The notes below the pieces were generated by a model that was not told the origin of the DNA, searched no databases, and saw only the letters and a list, made by a program, of their open reading frames with translations. A stretch of DNA of 64,000 nucleotides from UBA6059 sp964351595 (lineage in GTDB: Bacteria; Bacteroidota; Bacteroidia; Cytophagales; Cyclobacteriaceae). The DNA lies in NCBI GenBank assembly GCA_964351595.1, contig CAYGOT010000009.1, positions 1-64,000 of the forward strand, in the 5' to 3' direction. Positions 45,609-54,329 of this stretch are shown here, piece by piece (positions within the stretch are counted from its first letter, which is position 1; the number at the start of each line of letters is the position of its first letter). The position numbers and the translations under genes are program-made.

Positions 45609-47217
45609 CTTTTGTGTACTCACCTTCAAACAGCAGCTTCCGCTCAGGGTCAATCTCCACTCGATCGACTGCACCATTAACCAGATATGAATATTCCTTG
45701 GAGGTGGAAGTGATGGGCATGGTCTTGATCAGTGGCTCATCCCGGTTGGTCACGTAGATCGCGACCTCTACTTCTAGTCCGTCAAAAGCACGCATCTGCG
45801 CCTGCCTGATCCTGATACTGGCTCTTTGATCACCTGGCTTTTGGCGCCATGACCACTCCAGCTTAGGCAGGTCTGACCTATACAGCCAGGTCGTAAAAAA
45901 CCCCTCTAGCTCCATACCGCTATTTTTCTCAACGATTGCTCTGAAATCATCCGTCAAAGCGTTGCTATTCCGATAGGAGGCATAATATTCTCTAATAGAG
46001 GCTTGAAACACCTCATCGCCCACCTTATGACGAAGCATATGTAGAAACCAGGCACCCTTCTGGTAGCTATTGGCATTGAGCAGCTTAGTCAGCTCTACTA
46101 TCGTAGTGTCGATGACCGAGCTCTTTGGTGATTTATTGTTGAAGTCCACCACACGGGTTCTGGCTTTTTCCAGATCAGCTTTCATTTCATCCCGGCCTTT
46201 TTCATTCTCTACATAAATCATCGTCATGTAGGTGGCAAATCCCTCACTGAGCCATACGTGATGCCAGTCCTTCTCGCTAGCCGAGTTACCAAACCACTGA
46301 TGTGCCGTTTCATGAGCGATCAGTCGATCACGAGGTTCTTCACTATTCGTGATATCTTCATAGTAGAATATATTCCCCGCATTTTCCATTCCCCCGTAGC
46401 GCGTAGTTGACTGTACGTGAGCTAACTTAGCGTAGGGGTACTCCCCAATCCAATCCGAGAAGAACTTCAATATATTGACGGTCTCGTTGAATAGTGGTAA
46501 GCCCTTTTTAGCTTCTCCCTTATAGAGCCACGTGCTCACAGGTACTCCGGCTGCTTCACCTTGTTCGAACACCTCAAACTCCGCTGCACCCATAACCATC
46601 ACCTTGGTCGGGATAGGCACAGAGTTGCTCCAATAATACTTTACTCTTTTGCCAGCCACTGACTCTTCCTTTTGAAGAAGGCCGGTGGCGATTACCTGAT
46701 AATTTTTCGGTGCACTCACTGAGAAGTCGACGGTTGCCTTATCAGAAGGGTGGTCGACTGTGGAGAGCCAGTAGTGCGCGCGGTTAGGCCAGTTGTCACC
46801 AAAGACCGTGATTGCCTTCTTGTCAGTTTGGGAGATGATAAGCCCGTCCTTAGGTTGACCGGTGTAGCCTAGGGTTAGCTCAAATTCAGATCCCTGATCC
46901 AGGGATTCCGGTAGGTCGATCAGGATACGATCCTCCGAATGCACTATGTCAATGGACTTCCCATTATAATCTACACTCGATATTTTCATACCTGTGCCAT
47001 CCTCGTTGAGGTCATCGAGATCAAGATAAAACTGCTGCAGCTGTTCACCCGCTACCGCAATTTTGATTTTAGCGACCACCTCGATGCGGCTTTCCTCTGG
47101 ATACAGGTCGATATCAAACTGATAGTGCTGTATATCCACATTAGGATTTATTGGGTAGGGATCGCTCGCAAAACACTGCGTACTCAGGAACCAAAAGATG
47201 AGGAGGGCTACTCGCAT
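45595..47217 (-). CDS. Secreted M1-family metallopeptidase
   Basis: 540 residues with a signal peptide (about 1-17). The exopeptidase motif GGMENAG (about 277) and the zinc site HETAHQWFGN (HExxH, about 300) with its downstream Glu in LSEGFATYM are intact. It lacks the long C-terminal ARM domain of full aminopeptidase N, so it is a short M1 form. It cleaves N-terminal residues outside the cytoplasm. Confidence 0.92.
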   Translation of the reverse strand: MRVALLIFWFLSTQCFASDPYPINPNVDIQHYQFDIDLYPEESRIEVVAKIKIAVAGEQLQQFYLDLDDLNEDGTGMKISSVDYNGKSIDIVHSEDRILIDLPESLDQGSEFELTLGYTGQPKDGLIISQTDKKAITVFGDNWPNRAHYWLSTVDHPSDKATVDFSVSAPKNYQVIATGLLQKEESVAGKRVKYYWSNSVPIPTKVMVMGAAEFEVFEQGEAAGVPVSTWLYKGEAKKGLPLFNETVNILKFFSDWIGEYPYAKLAHVQSTTRYGGMENAGNIFYYEDITNSEEPRDRLIAHETAHQWFGNSASEKDWHHVWLSEGFATYMTMIYVENEKGRDEMKADLEKARTRVVDFNNKSPKSSVIDTTIVELTKLLNANSYQKGAWFLHMLRHKVGDEVFQASIREYYASYRNSNALTDDFRAIVEKNSGMELEGFFTTWLYRSDLPKLEWSWRQKPGDQRASIRIRQAQMRAFDGLEVEVAIYVTNRDEPLIKTMPITSTSKEYSYLVNGAVDRVEIDPERKLLFEGEYTKDARQ

Positions 47218-47279
47218 TTTTTAGTTTAAAGCTAAGGGTACTTTAAGAGATAAGCCACCCGCCGATAAAATATGCAGCA

Positions 47280-48455
47280 TCAGTCACATGGAGTGGGTAG
47301 TTCCAGACTACTGTCAAGAGCTTTTGCGATCTGGAAGTTTTCGCAGGCTAGCCGTGTTTTGTCTAGCGCCAATGCACTCTCGGCCATTACAAGATAGTTG
47401 AACGTACTATCCGGCCATATTTGGACTGACCATTTGGTTGCGTTGATGGCTTTTTGGTACTCCCCTGTTTCGTAGTAGGACTTTGCCAGGCCGCAGTAGA
47501 GCTCATAATGTTTTTGAGGTATTACCCGCGCGTTGATGAGCAGCGGGTAAGCTTTACCGTATATGGCTTCATAGTCGTTGATGGCGATGCGATTGCCCCA
47601 TTCGTAGTATGTGAGCGCCTTGCTGTGGTCATTTAACCTATCGGTAAAAATGTCTGCTATACGTACGAGTAGATCCACATCTCGCAGGCCGTTGTTGAGG
47701 ATATCTCTAAGCTGCTGTAGCGCCTTTTCCGTCTGCCCAATGCCCAGATAGGCTTCAGCCATCATTTTTTGATGCTGAACGGTGCGGGTTTTCGAGAAGC
47801 CTTCTACAAGCGCAAAATTCACAAGTGCCTGGTCGTACTTTTTGGCTCTGAAATAGGTTAAGCCTTCACTATAGATATCATCTATCATTTTGCCTTTGTA
47901 TTCATCGATATCATCTTCGCCCGCCCTAAGACTACCCAGCCCGTTGATCAACATAATGGCTTTGTCGTATTTATTTTCCTGATACGCTGCTCTGGCCAAC
48001 TCATATGTCGAACGTCGCTCTGCCATCTGTTCGGCATAGGATAGCTCCTTGTACCAGTTGTTGATCTGTACGGCCACCATCACTATCGATCCCATAGCCA
48101 CCGCAAAAATGAAAGCGAAGAGGGTAGCTTTCAGGTTCTCTTTTGACAATACTTGCTTGTCATAGCCTGGTCTCTGATAATTGGGCCGGCGATAAAAACC
48201 ACGGGCCGGAGGTGGTGGTCTATGTCTGGCAGGTTCGGAAAACTGCTCTTCTCCATACTTAAGTTTCAGGTCATACCGGGCACGGGCATACGGGTCAGAG
48301 AGTATTTGATAGGCGTTGTTGATTTCCTTGAAAAGCTCCTCCGTTTCGGGATTCTTATCAGGATGAAAATTAACAGCCTTTCTCTTGTATGCCTTTTTTA
48401 TTTCCTCTGCATCTGCAGAAGAATGGATTCCTAGCAGTTGATAATAGTCGATCAA
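47280..48455 (-). CDS. Membrane J-domain protein with TPR repeats
   Basis: 391 residues. A J domain fills 1-65 (HPD at 31-33), followed by a Pro/Arg-rich linker, one membrane segment (about 110-130: LFAFIFAVAMGSIVMVAVQI) and TPR repeats to the end (ALQQLRDILNNG; YYETGEYQKAINATKWSVQI). It would recruit DnaK to the membrane and bind clients through the TPRs. No zinc-finger or DnaJ C-terminal domain, so it is not DnaJ itself. Confidence 0.9.
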   Translation of the reverse strand: MIDYYQLLGIHSSADAEEIKKAYKRKAVNFHPDKNPETEELFKEINNAYQILSDPYARARYDLKLKYGEEQFSEPARHRPPPPARGFYRRPNYQRPGYDKQVLSKENLKATLFAFIFAVAMGSIVMVAVQINNWYKELSYAEQMAERRSTYELARAAYQENKYDKAIMLINGLGSLRAGEDDIDEYKGKMIDDIYSEGLTYFRAKKYDQALVNFALVEGFSKTRTVQHQKMMAEAYLGIGQTEKALQQLRDILNNGLRDVDLLVRIADIFTDRLNDHSKALTYYEWGNRIAINDYEAIYGKAYPLLINARVIPQKHYELYCGLAKSYYETGEYQKAINATKWSVQIWPDSTFNYLVMAESALALDKTRLACENFQIAKALDSSLELPTPCD

Positions 48456-48529
48456 GATGATTTACCGATAGGGGAACAATGTAGTACTAACGATAAAACT
48501 AGGAAATAGTGAGGTCAAGCCTCGATTTT

Positions 48530-49051
48530 TTACCAAAGAACAGATAGCAATGCAGGCATATTTGGAAAACGATCATTGGTCAATGACCGCTCCTGATAGA
48601 CGTGTATCTCTACCAGCCCTAGGGAGTGGATGCAAAGTTTGTCGTCGAGTCGCTCGATATCGCCGAGAAACGTACCCAATCCGGAAACCTCATATTCTGC
48701 TATGCTATTGACAGGGATGTAAATGCTCAGCTCATAAGCCTCATTAAAAAGTAGCTTTTTCCAGTTTTGAGTAGTGAAGTAGTCCTCAGCATCCAGGTGA
48801 AGCGTATTGTCTTTGATTGACAGGGACAAGTTTTCGACCACCGACTCAGGACCCTCGATGGTGATCATAGAATCCTTGGAGTTGATGAAGTAGATGTTGC
48901 CGGGTATACTCAATACTATATCGCCAAACTCCTCCTTTGGCTGGTACCTTGTCACGGACTGATCTGTACTTAGAAGCTCCGAGCATTCATATACAATGCA
49001 AGCGGCAATGGAGATGACTAAGAAAAGGTACACGAAGAGATTGGTCTTCAT
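48530..49051 (-). CDS. DUF2807 (GIN-domain) secreted protein
   Basis: About 173 residues from ATG 49051; the frame upstream to 49171 overlaps the divergent gene and is not credible. An N-terminal membrane or lipoprotein-like segment (VYLFLVISIAACIVY) precedes a parallel-beta-like body (IVLSIPGNIYFINSKDSMIT; GPESVVENLSLSIKDNTLHL) typical of the head-GIN domain. The domain ends early, so it is shorter than the usual 220-240 residues. Surface protein of unknown role. Confidence 0.72.
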   Translation of the reverse strand: MKTNLFVYLFLVISIAACIVYECSELLSTDQSVTRYQPKEEFGDIVLSIPGNIYFINSKDSMITIEGPESVVENLSLSIKDNTLHLDAEDYFTTQNWKKLLFNEAYELSIYIPVNSIAEYEVSGLGTFLGDIERLDDKLCIHSLGLVEIHVYQERSLTNDRFPNMPALLSVLW

Positions 49052-49160
49052 AGGTGGATATTGACGTTGCTTATTAGATGCGATTTCCAACCTCTTCGTT
49101 GCACCTCCACCTATAAAAAATGTTAATTTGTTCTGGAATACTAGACTCAAATGATAACTA

Positions 49161-49811
49161 ATGAGTAACAAGGGAAAGAGACATAATAAATCATGGTTGA
49201 TTTCGCGTCTAAAAACTTCTGGAAGTAAAAGAAGATATGTGATTGATGGGGATTATTCGGACACTCGCAACTCAAAGAGAAATAAAGATTGGGAAAACCT
49301 TCCTAAGTCTGAGGGTATGGGGCAAAGCTTTAAATTCTTTAACGAAAAGATAAACTACGGGATGCTGGTAAGGTTTCTTAAAGGCAAAGTAGGGGGTGAT
49401 TGGAATGATATTCAAGTTGAGATTGAGCAACGAATACCAACAGACCTATTAGAATATAGGAGTTGTGTGAATTGGTTTGTGGCGGATCTAGTGGAAATTC
49501 GCTCAGACGGATTATGGGACAAACGCGAGCAGAAATATTTGAGAATTGAGCCTGATAATGTTGTTGACTGGGATCTTTTTACTTCTAAAGAATTCTATGT
49601 TGAGCCTAAATCAAACCTTCTTAGAAGAATAGGAGACTTCCCTTCCAAACGAAAAACGAAAGGAATGGATAGTGATCAGTTAAGAGTGTTTAGGGAAAAT
49701 GAAAAACGAGCTAAGATGGAAGAAAAAGGCATTAAAAAGGGAGAGCAAGAAGAGGTCAAAAAGAAGATGAAGGAACTTCTAAAGAAGAATGGCGACCAAG
49801 AATTATTGTAG
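49161..49811 (+). CDS. Lys-rich protein of unknown function
   Basis: 216 residues, AT-rich and Lys/Glu-rich. The ordered middle part (about 60-160: NYGMLVRFLKGKVGGDWNDI; SCVNWFVADLVEIRSDGLW) has the pattern of a small uncharacterised family with an RFLxxxVGxxWxxI core and an FYVxPxxxLLRRI end. The C-terminal 35 residues are an all-charged helix. I cannot name a function. Base composition differs from the flanking genes, suggesting transfer. Confidence 0.6.
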   Translation: MSNKGKRHNKSWLISRLKTSGSKRRYVIDGDYSDTRNSKRNKDWENLPKSEGMGQSFKFFNEKINYGMLVRFLKGKVGGDWNDIQVEIEQRIPTDLLEYRSCVNWFVADLVEIRSDGLWDKREQKYLRIEPDNVVDWDLFTSKEFYVEPKSNLLRRIGDFPSKRKTKGMDSDQLRVFRENEKRAKMEEKGIKKGEQEEVKKKMKELLKKNGDQELL

Positions 49812-49899
49812 ATTCTCATGTAAACTGTATGGATGTCCTTTGGTCAGAACTGATATGATAAATACTTGAATTTTAAAGAATAATTAATGCCTAAAGCAG

Positions 49900-51543
49900 T
49901 TGTCAGATAAAGTAACATCTAGGATAGTACTCCCTGAAAAGTACTATCTGGACTACTTCAGATATGTGGTCGACTTTATTCGGCAGATGTACCCCACTAT
50001 GCTCGGAGAGCAGGAAGACTTCCTGAGGGCCTTTGAGGCTTTGAGCGAACCTGCGCAGTGTCTCTACCTTCGCATCAATGGCCGCAAGGGCTGGTATTTT
50101 CGACCTTCGAAGCTCTCTTACCAGGAAATAGTGGACGTGCCCGGTACTGTAAATGAGCTCCTTGATAAGGACTTTGTGAGACTAGCGGACACGGTAGACC
50201 TACCGGAAATGATCACCCCGATCTTTACCAAGCAAGAGTTGCATGACTGGCTTTCAGAGCGGGGAATTGACCCCCTTCCTCGAAAAAGCGCTCCAAGGTT
50301 GGAGATAGCTGAAACTGTATTAGAACATTTTGAGATTGAGCATTTTCAGGCATTTGATCAAGTGATCGTTCAGGAGCAACTGGCTCATATGGAGATGATT
50401 AAGATTATGTTTTTTGGGAATCCTTACGGAGATCTTAATCAATTCGTGGTGCGTGATGTTGGCAATGTGAAGATGCCCCATCAGAAGTTGGACAACTTCA
50501 AGCCCTTCTTCGAAAGTAGAGCGCAGATAGACCAGCAGTGGCAGTTGCTCCAGTGGTATCGTGACTTTAAGTTACTTGTCGAGGAGGAAGTGGAAATGGC
50601 CACAATTTGGAGTTGGCTTGAAGATAACACAAAGGTGTTCGACACAATATTTGATACAAGTCGTGTGATTTCAGATAAGTTCTTGTTTCGTGCGGGTCAA
50701 TACTTCGAGAAACAAGAGGCACTGGGGGAAGCAACAAGGCTCTACAGTTGGTCGTACAGACCGGAGGCGTATGAGCGAAAACTCAGAGTCCTTATCAAGC
50801 TTAAGGATGATCAGGCTACAATGGACTATGCCGGATGGCTAGCTACTCACGGCCCCAACGCCAAGCTTAAGCTACTGGGCAAAGACTATCTCAAAAAGAA
50901 CGGCACAGGTCGTGTGCTTAGAAGCACCACCGAAAAGATCAATACCGCACAAGTCATTGAAGTGGCTTATTCTCAGGAGAAAAGGATTGAGCAACTGGTA
51001 CTGGACCACTTGGAAGGTCTGGGCTATTCAGGCTTCTTCTCAGAGAACTATATCTGGAGGAGCCTCTTTGGATTGGTGTTTTGGGATCAGCTTTATGCTG
51101 AGGATGCAGTCATTCATCAGCCACTACAGCGGCTTCCTTCTGACGTCTATGCTGGATTTTACGAGACACGCCAAGAAGAATTGACCGCTCACTTGTCCAA
51201 GTTGAGAAGCAAGGCAGCATTAAAAAACTGGGTAGCGCAGAAGTTCGATAAAGTGGAAGGAGAGGGCAATCCATTTGTCTCTTGGCACCCTGACCTCAAG
51301 TCAAATATTGATGCCTTTTTAAGTTGGATGAAGCCAGGTCAGGTCAAGGCTGTGCTGCTGGAGATGTCAAAAAATCCCAGAGAGAATTGCACAGGTTTTC
51401 CAGACCTATTCGTCTATAGCAAGAGCGAATATTACTTCTATGAAGTGAAGTCACCCAATGATCATCTATCTGCACAGCAGTTGTTTTGGATAGATTTTTT
51501 TGATGCGTATGGCATCAATGTAGATATCTTAAGAACTAAATAA
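49900..51543 (+). CDS. FAN1-like VRR-NUC nuclease
   Basis: 547 residues. The C-terminal VRR-NUC domain (about 440-547) has the PD-D/ExK site: GFPDLFVYSKSEYYFYEVKS followed by HLSAQQLFWIDFF. The helical SAP/TPR-like N-terminal part (QELHDWLSERGIDPLPRKSA, residues 112-131) and length (bacterial FAN1 is about 560) fit FAN1, a structure-specific 5' flap nuclease in interstrand crosslink repair. The only start in frame is TTG at 49900, after a stop at 49885; the nearby ATG at 49887 is out of frame and reads MPKAVVR then stop. A wrong base or a real TTG start are both possible. Confidence 0.82.
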   Translation: MSDKVTSRIVLPEKYYLDYFRYVVDFIRQMYPTMLGEQEDFLRAFEALSEPAQCLYLRINGRKGWYFRPSKLSYQEIVDVPGTVNELLDKDFVRLADTVDLPEMITPIFTKQELHDWLSERGIDPLPRKSAPRLEIAETVLEHFEIEHFQAFDQVIVQEQLAHMEMIKIMFFGNPYGDLNQFVVRDVGNVKMPHQKLDNFKPFFESRAQIDQQWQLLQWYRDFKLLVEEEVEMATIWSWLEDNTKVFDTIFDTSRVISDKFLFRAGQYFEKQEALGEATRLYSWSYRPEAYERKLRVLIKLKDDQATMDYAGWLATHGPNAKLKLLGKDYLKKNGTGRVLRSTTEKINTAQVIEVAYSQEKRIEQLVLDHLEGLGYSGFFSENYIWRSLFGLVFWDQLYAEDAVIHQPLQRLPSDVYAGFYETRQEELTAHLSKLRSKAALKNWVAQKFDKVEGEGNPFVSWHPDLKSNIDAFLSWMKPGQVKAVLLEMSKNPRENCTGFPDLFVYSKSEYYFYEVKSPNDHLSAQQLFWIDFFDAYGINVDILRTK

Positions 51544-51548
51544 GTGAA

Positions 51549-51764
51549 ATGAAAACGGTACTGATTATAGTGATTGTGTTCATAACTCTTGGGGTAGCAA
51601 GCCTCATAATGAGCCTAGTCCACAATGCTTCTTGGTCCATAGTAGTGTTCCAATTGGGCTACCTGATTCTGGCCTGTTCTTTTGGCTATATCGCTTGGAA
51701 AAAGCACCAAAATGCCCAGTGTTTAACTAAACCGCGACAGTCGAACATGACGATTAATGTCTAA
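51549..51764 (+). CDS. Small two-TM membrane protein
   Basis: 71 residues with two hydrophobic segments (about 3-22 and 31-49: VVFQLGYLILACSFGYIAW) and a basic tail. It starts 5 nt after the nuclease gene, so it is co-transcribed. No known family; a membrane partner of the nuclease is conceivable but unsupported. Confidence 0.6.
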   Translation: MKTVLIIVIVFITLGVASLIMSLVHNASWSIVVFQLGYLILACSFGYIAWKKHQNAQCLTKPRQSNMTINV

Positions 51765-51769
51765 CTTTG
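51762..51769 (+). promoter_or_regulatory. -7 promoter box before the GT4 gene
   Basis: TAACTTTG, an exact TAnnTTTG, 20 nt before the ATG at 51790 and overlapping the previous gene's stop. No clear -33 TTG. Confidence 0.4.
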
Positions 51770-51789
51770 CAATGTAAAAAAAGCTCGCT

Positions 51790-53076
51790 ATGAAAGTATT
51801 GATGTTAGGTTGGGAGTACCCTCCAAAAATCTCGGGAGGACTTGGTATAGCCAGCCAGGGACTAGCCAGGGGACTGACTCAATCGGGCGTCAATGTAGAC
51901 TTTATATTACCACAGACCAAAGGACTGACCTCTACCAAGCGACTTCAACTCCTCGATGCTAATGACTACCCTACCAAGGGCACGGAGATCACCGACGTGC
52001 TTGAGGAGATTACTTCGGAAATTAGATATCTGGAGGTAGGTACCCGATTGATGCCATATCTCACACGAGTAGAGTTCGAGAAGATAGCCTATGAGACCAC
52101 TACCGTAAAAAAGCAAGTGGCTGAGGAGGTAGTACTAGAGAAAATCAATTTGAAAGGGGGGTATGGCCCTGATCTCTTGCAGGAGATCGCCAAGTATGCC
52201 CTCGCGGTGGTAAATGCGTGCAAAGATGCGCAGTATGATGTCATTCATGCACACGACTGGATGACTTATCAAGCAGGAGTGATGGCCAAAGCAGCAACCG
52301 GAGCTCCATTGGTGCTGCATGTGCACTCAACTGAGTATGATCGCAGCGCCTACCAGATTGACCCAAAAATATTCGAACTAGAGAAAAAGGGACTGGAAAG
52401 AGCTGATGCTGTAGTGACTGTTTCCGATAGGGTCAAAAAAACCCTCACCAAGAAATATGGGCTGAAGCCGGCTATGGTGCAGGTAGTCCACAATGCAATA
52501 TCTGCCACAGATGTAAAAAGTAAGAGGACGCCACGGTCTATCAAGGAGGCGCCAAAGGTACTGTTCGTAGGAAGGCTGACCGAACAAAAAGGCCCATCGA
52601 GATTTCTGGATATGGCGCTGGAACTGAGCCGACAATTCCCGGATGCTACTTTTACGATAGTTGGAGATGGACATTTGAGAAACGAGCTGGAGGCCAAAGC
52701 AGAACAATTCAGAATAGCGGATAAAGTCAAATTCACTGGATTCCTTTCTCATCAGCGTACACTGAGAACGATGAGTACGCACGACTTGCTGCTATTGCCG
52801 TCGGTGGCTGAGCCTTTTAGTCTGGTCGCATTAGAAGGAGCACTGGCCGGAATGCCCGTGATCATATCCAAAGAGGCCGGAGCGGCTGAACTGGTCAAGT
52901 CACTAAAGACGATTCCCTACTGGGATACACATACCTGGATAAAGGAAGCAGCGAGTATGCTGGACAAACCATCGAAAGCGACGCAGTACATGCAGCGAAT
53001 TCATACTGAAGTAAGGCGACTCAGCTGGAAGTTGGTAGGTGAGCAAATGAAGGATATTTACTCAAGTTTGAAGTAG
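51790..53076 (+). CDS. GT4 glycosyltransferase (starch-synthase-like N-terminus)
   Basis: 428 residues. It opens with MLGWEYPPKISGGLGIASQG, the ADP-glucose-binding KxGGL-like loop of GT4/GT5 enzymes, and has AHDWMTYQAG, VVTVSDRVK, LFVGRLTEQKGPSRFLDMAL and the EPFSLVALEGALAGMPVI donor-binding motif. Likely synthesises glycogen-like glucan or a surface glycan. It contains a reverse-oriented 10-mer (52422-52431). Confidence 0.88.
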   Translation: MKVLMLGWEYPPKISGGLGIASQGLARGLTQSGVNVDFILPQTKGLTSTKRLQLLDANDYPTKGTEITDVLEEITSEIRYLEVGTRLMPYLTRVEFEKIAYETTTVKKQVAEEVVLEKINLKGGYGPDLLQEIAKYALAVVNACKDAQYDVIHAHDWMTYQAGVMAKAATGAPLVLHVHSTEYDRSAYQIDPKIFELEKKGLERADAVVTVSDRVKKTLTKKYGLKPAMVQVVHNAISATDVKSKRTPRSIKEAPKVLFVGRLTEQKGPSRFLDMALELSRQFPDATFTIVGDGHLRNELEAKAEQFRIADKVKFTGFLSHQRTLRTMSTHDLLLLPSVAEPFSLVALEGALAGMPVIISKEAGAAELVKSLKTIPYWDTHTWIKEAASMLDKPSKATQYMQRIHTEVRRLSWKLVGEQMKDIYSSLK

Positions 53077-53086
53077 CTAAAGCTTG

Positions 53087-54211
53087 ATGCTAAGTTTCTG
53101 GGAAAAGAAGGAATACACACACTACGATTATGCCGTAATCGGAGCTGGCATCACAGGATTGTCGACGGCTATCTCTCTTAAGGAGATGAGACCCACGGCG
53201 AGTGTCGCTGTACTGGAGCGGGGCTTTATGCCCACAGGGGCAAGTACCAAGAATGCTGGTTTTGCCTGTTTTGGGAGCCTTACAGAGCTAATGACTGATA
53301 TCGAGGCAATGGGAGAGGAGGCCATGCTGCAGCTCGTGATGGACCGCTGGCAGGGGCTACAGTTGCTCAGGTCCAGGTTGGGTGATGCCACCATTGATCT
53401 CCAACTCAAAGGTGGGTATGAACTGATCTCCAAAGATCGGAAGGACTGTCTGGATCATCTTGGTCGAATGAACGAATTGCTGAAAGGACACTTTGGGCAG
53501 GACGTATTCCAACTCCGGGATAACCTCCTCCCGCAATTCGGATTTAGCAGAGATCAGATTTCGCATCTTATTCTGAATCCACTGGAGGGTCAGATAGACA
53601 CTGGCAAGATGATGAAAGCCTTGCAGGCAAAAGCTGCGAGCTTAGGGGTGGAGCTTATTTTGAATGCACCGGTAGAGTCAATTGAGAAAGGTAGGGTCAT
53701 AACAGAATTGACAGGCGGAGAAATGCATACCTTGAATGCAGGCCAGATAGCAGTCTGTACCAATGCATTTACCAAAAAGCTACTTCCTGAACTACCACTA
53801 ACACCGGGTCGCGGAATAGTATTGGTCACCAAACCCCTGGATCAACTTCCGTTTGAGGGTACATTTCACATGAACGAGGGGTACGATTACTTTAGAGATT
53901 TTTACGATAGGGTCATCTATGGAGGCTCCAGAGATGTTGATTTTGCGAGTGAGTCCACCACAGAGTTTGGTATCAACGAGATCATACTGGAGGAGCTAAA
54001 GCGGCGATTGACCACCACCATTCTTGGACATGACCAATACGAGATCGATCATGTATGGTCGGGTATCATGGCATTTGGAGAGGACAAAAGGCCGGTGGTG
54101 AAGCGTATAGATGAGCACACCGTCGCAGGAGTGAGGCTAGGTGGCATGGGAGTGGCACTTGGGAGCCTGGTAGGTCAGAAGCTCGCTGAGCTGCTCACTG
54201 CCGAGGCATGA
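53087..54211 (+). CDS. FAD-dependent oxidoreductase (DAO family)
   Basis: About 374 residues from ATG 53087. The dinucleotide-binding YAVIGAGITGLSTAISL (about 17-33) and the ASTKNAGFACFGSL motif put it in the D-amino-acid-oxidase group close to gamma-glutamylputrescine oxidase and glycine/sarcosine oxidase. The C-terminal GVRLGGMGVALGSLVG closes the FAD domain. Substrate unknown. Confidence 0.87.
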   Translation: MLSFWEKKEYTHYDYAVIGAGITGLSTAISLKEMRPTASVAVLERGFMPTGASTKNAGFACFGSLTELMTDIEAMGEEAMLQLVMDRWQGLQLLRSRLGDATIDLQLKGGYELISKDRKDCLDHLGRMNELLKGHFGQDVFQLRDNLLPQFGFSRDQISHLILNPLEGQIDTGKMMKALQAKAASLGVELILNAPVESIEKGRVITELTGGEMHTLNAGQIAVCTNAFTKKLLPELPLTPGRGIVLVTKPLDQLPFEGTFHMNEGYDYFRDFYDRVIYGGSRDVDFASESTTEFGINEIILEELKRRLTTTILGHDQYEIDHVWSGIMAFGEDKRPVVKRIDEHTVAGVRLGGMGVALGSLVGQKLAELLTAEA

Positions 54212-54329
54212 GTACTATTTCCTTCAACATCTCGGAAACAGCCTTTGCAGGTAGCTGGAGAGGTCGCGCTTAAATTCATCAAGGTTTTATTATCTTTCGT
54301 TTTTCATCCCATACTACAAATCAATTTTA

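Noticed and set aside
49887..49910. ATG-started FAN1 gene
   Set aside because: The ATG at 49887 is out of frame and stops after seven codons; only a frameshift would join it.
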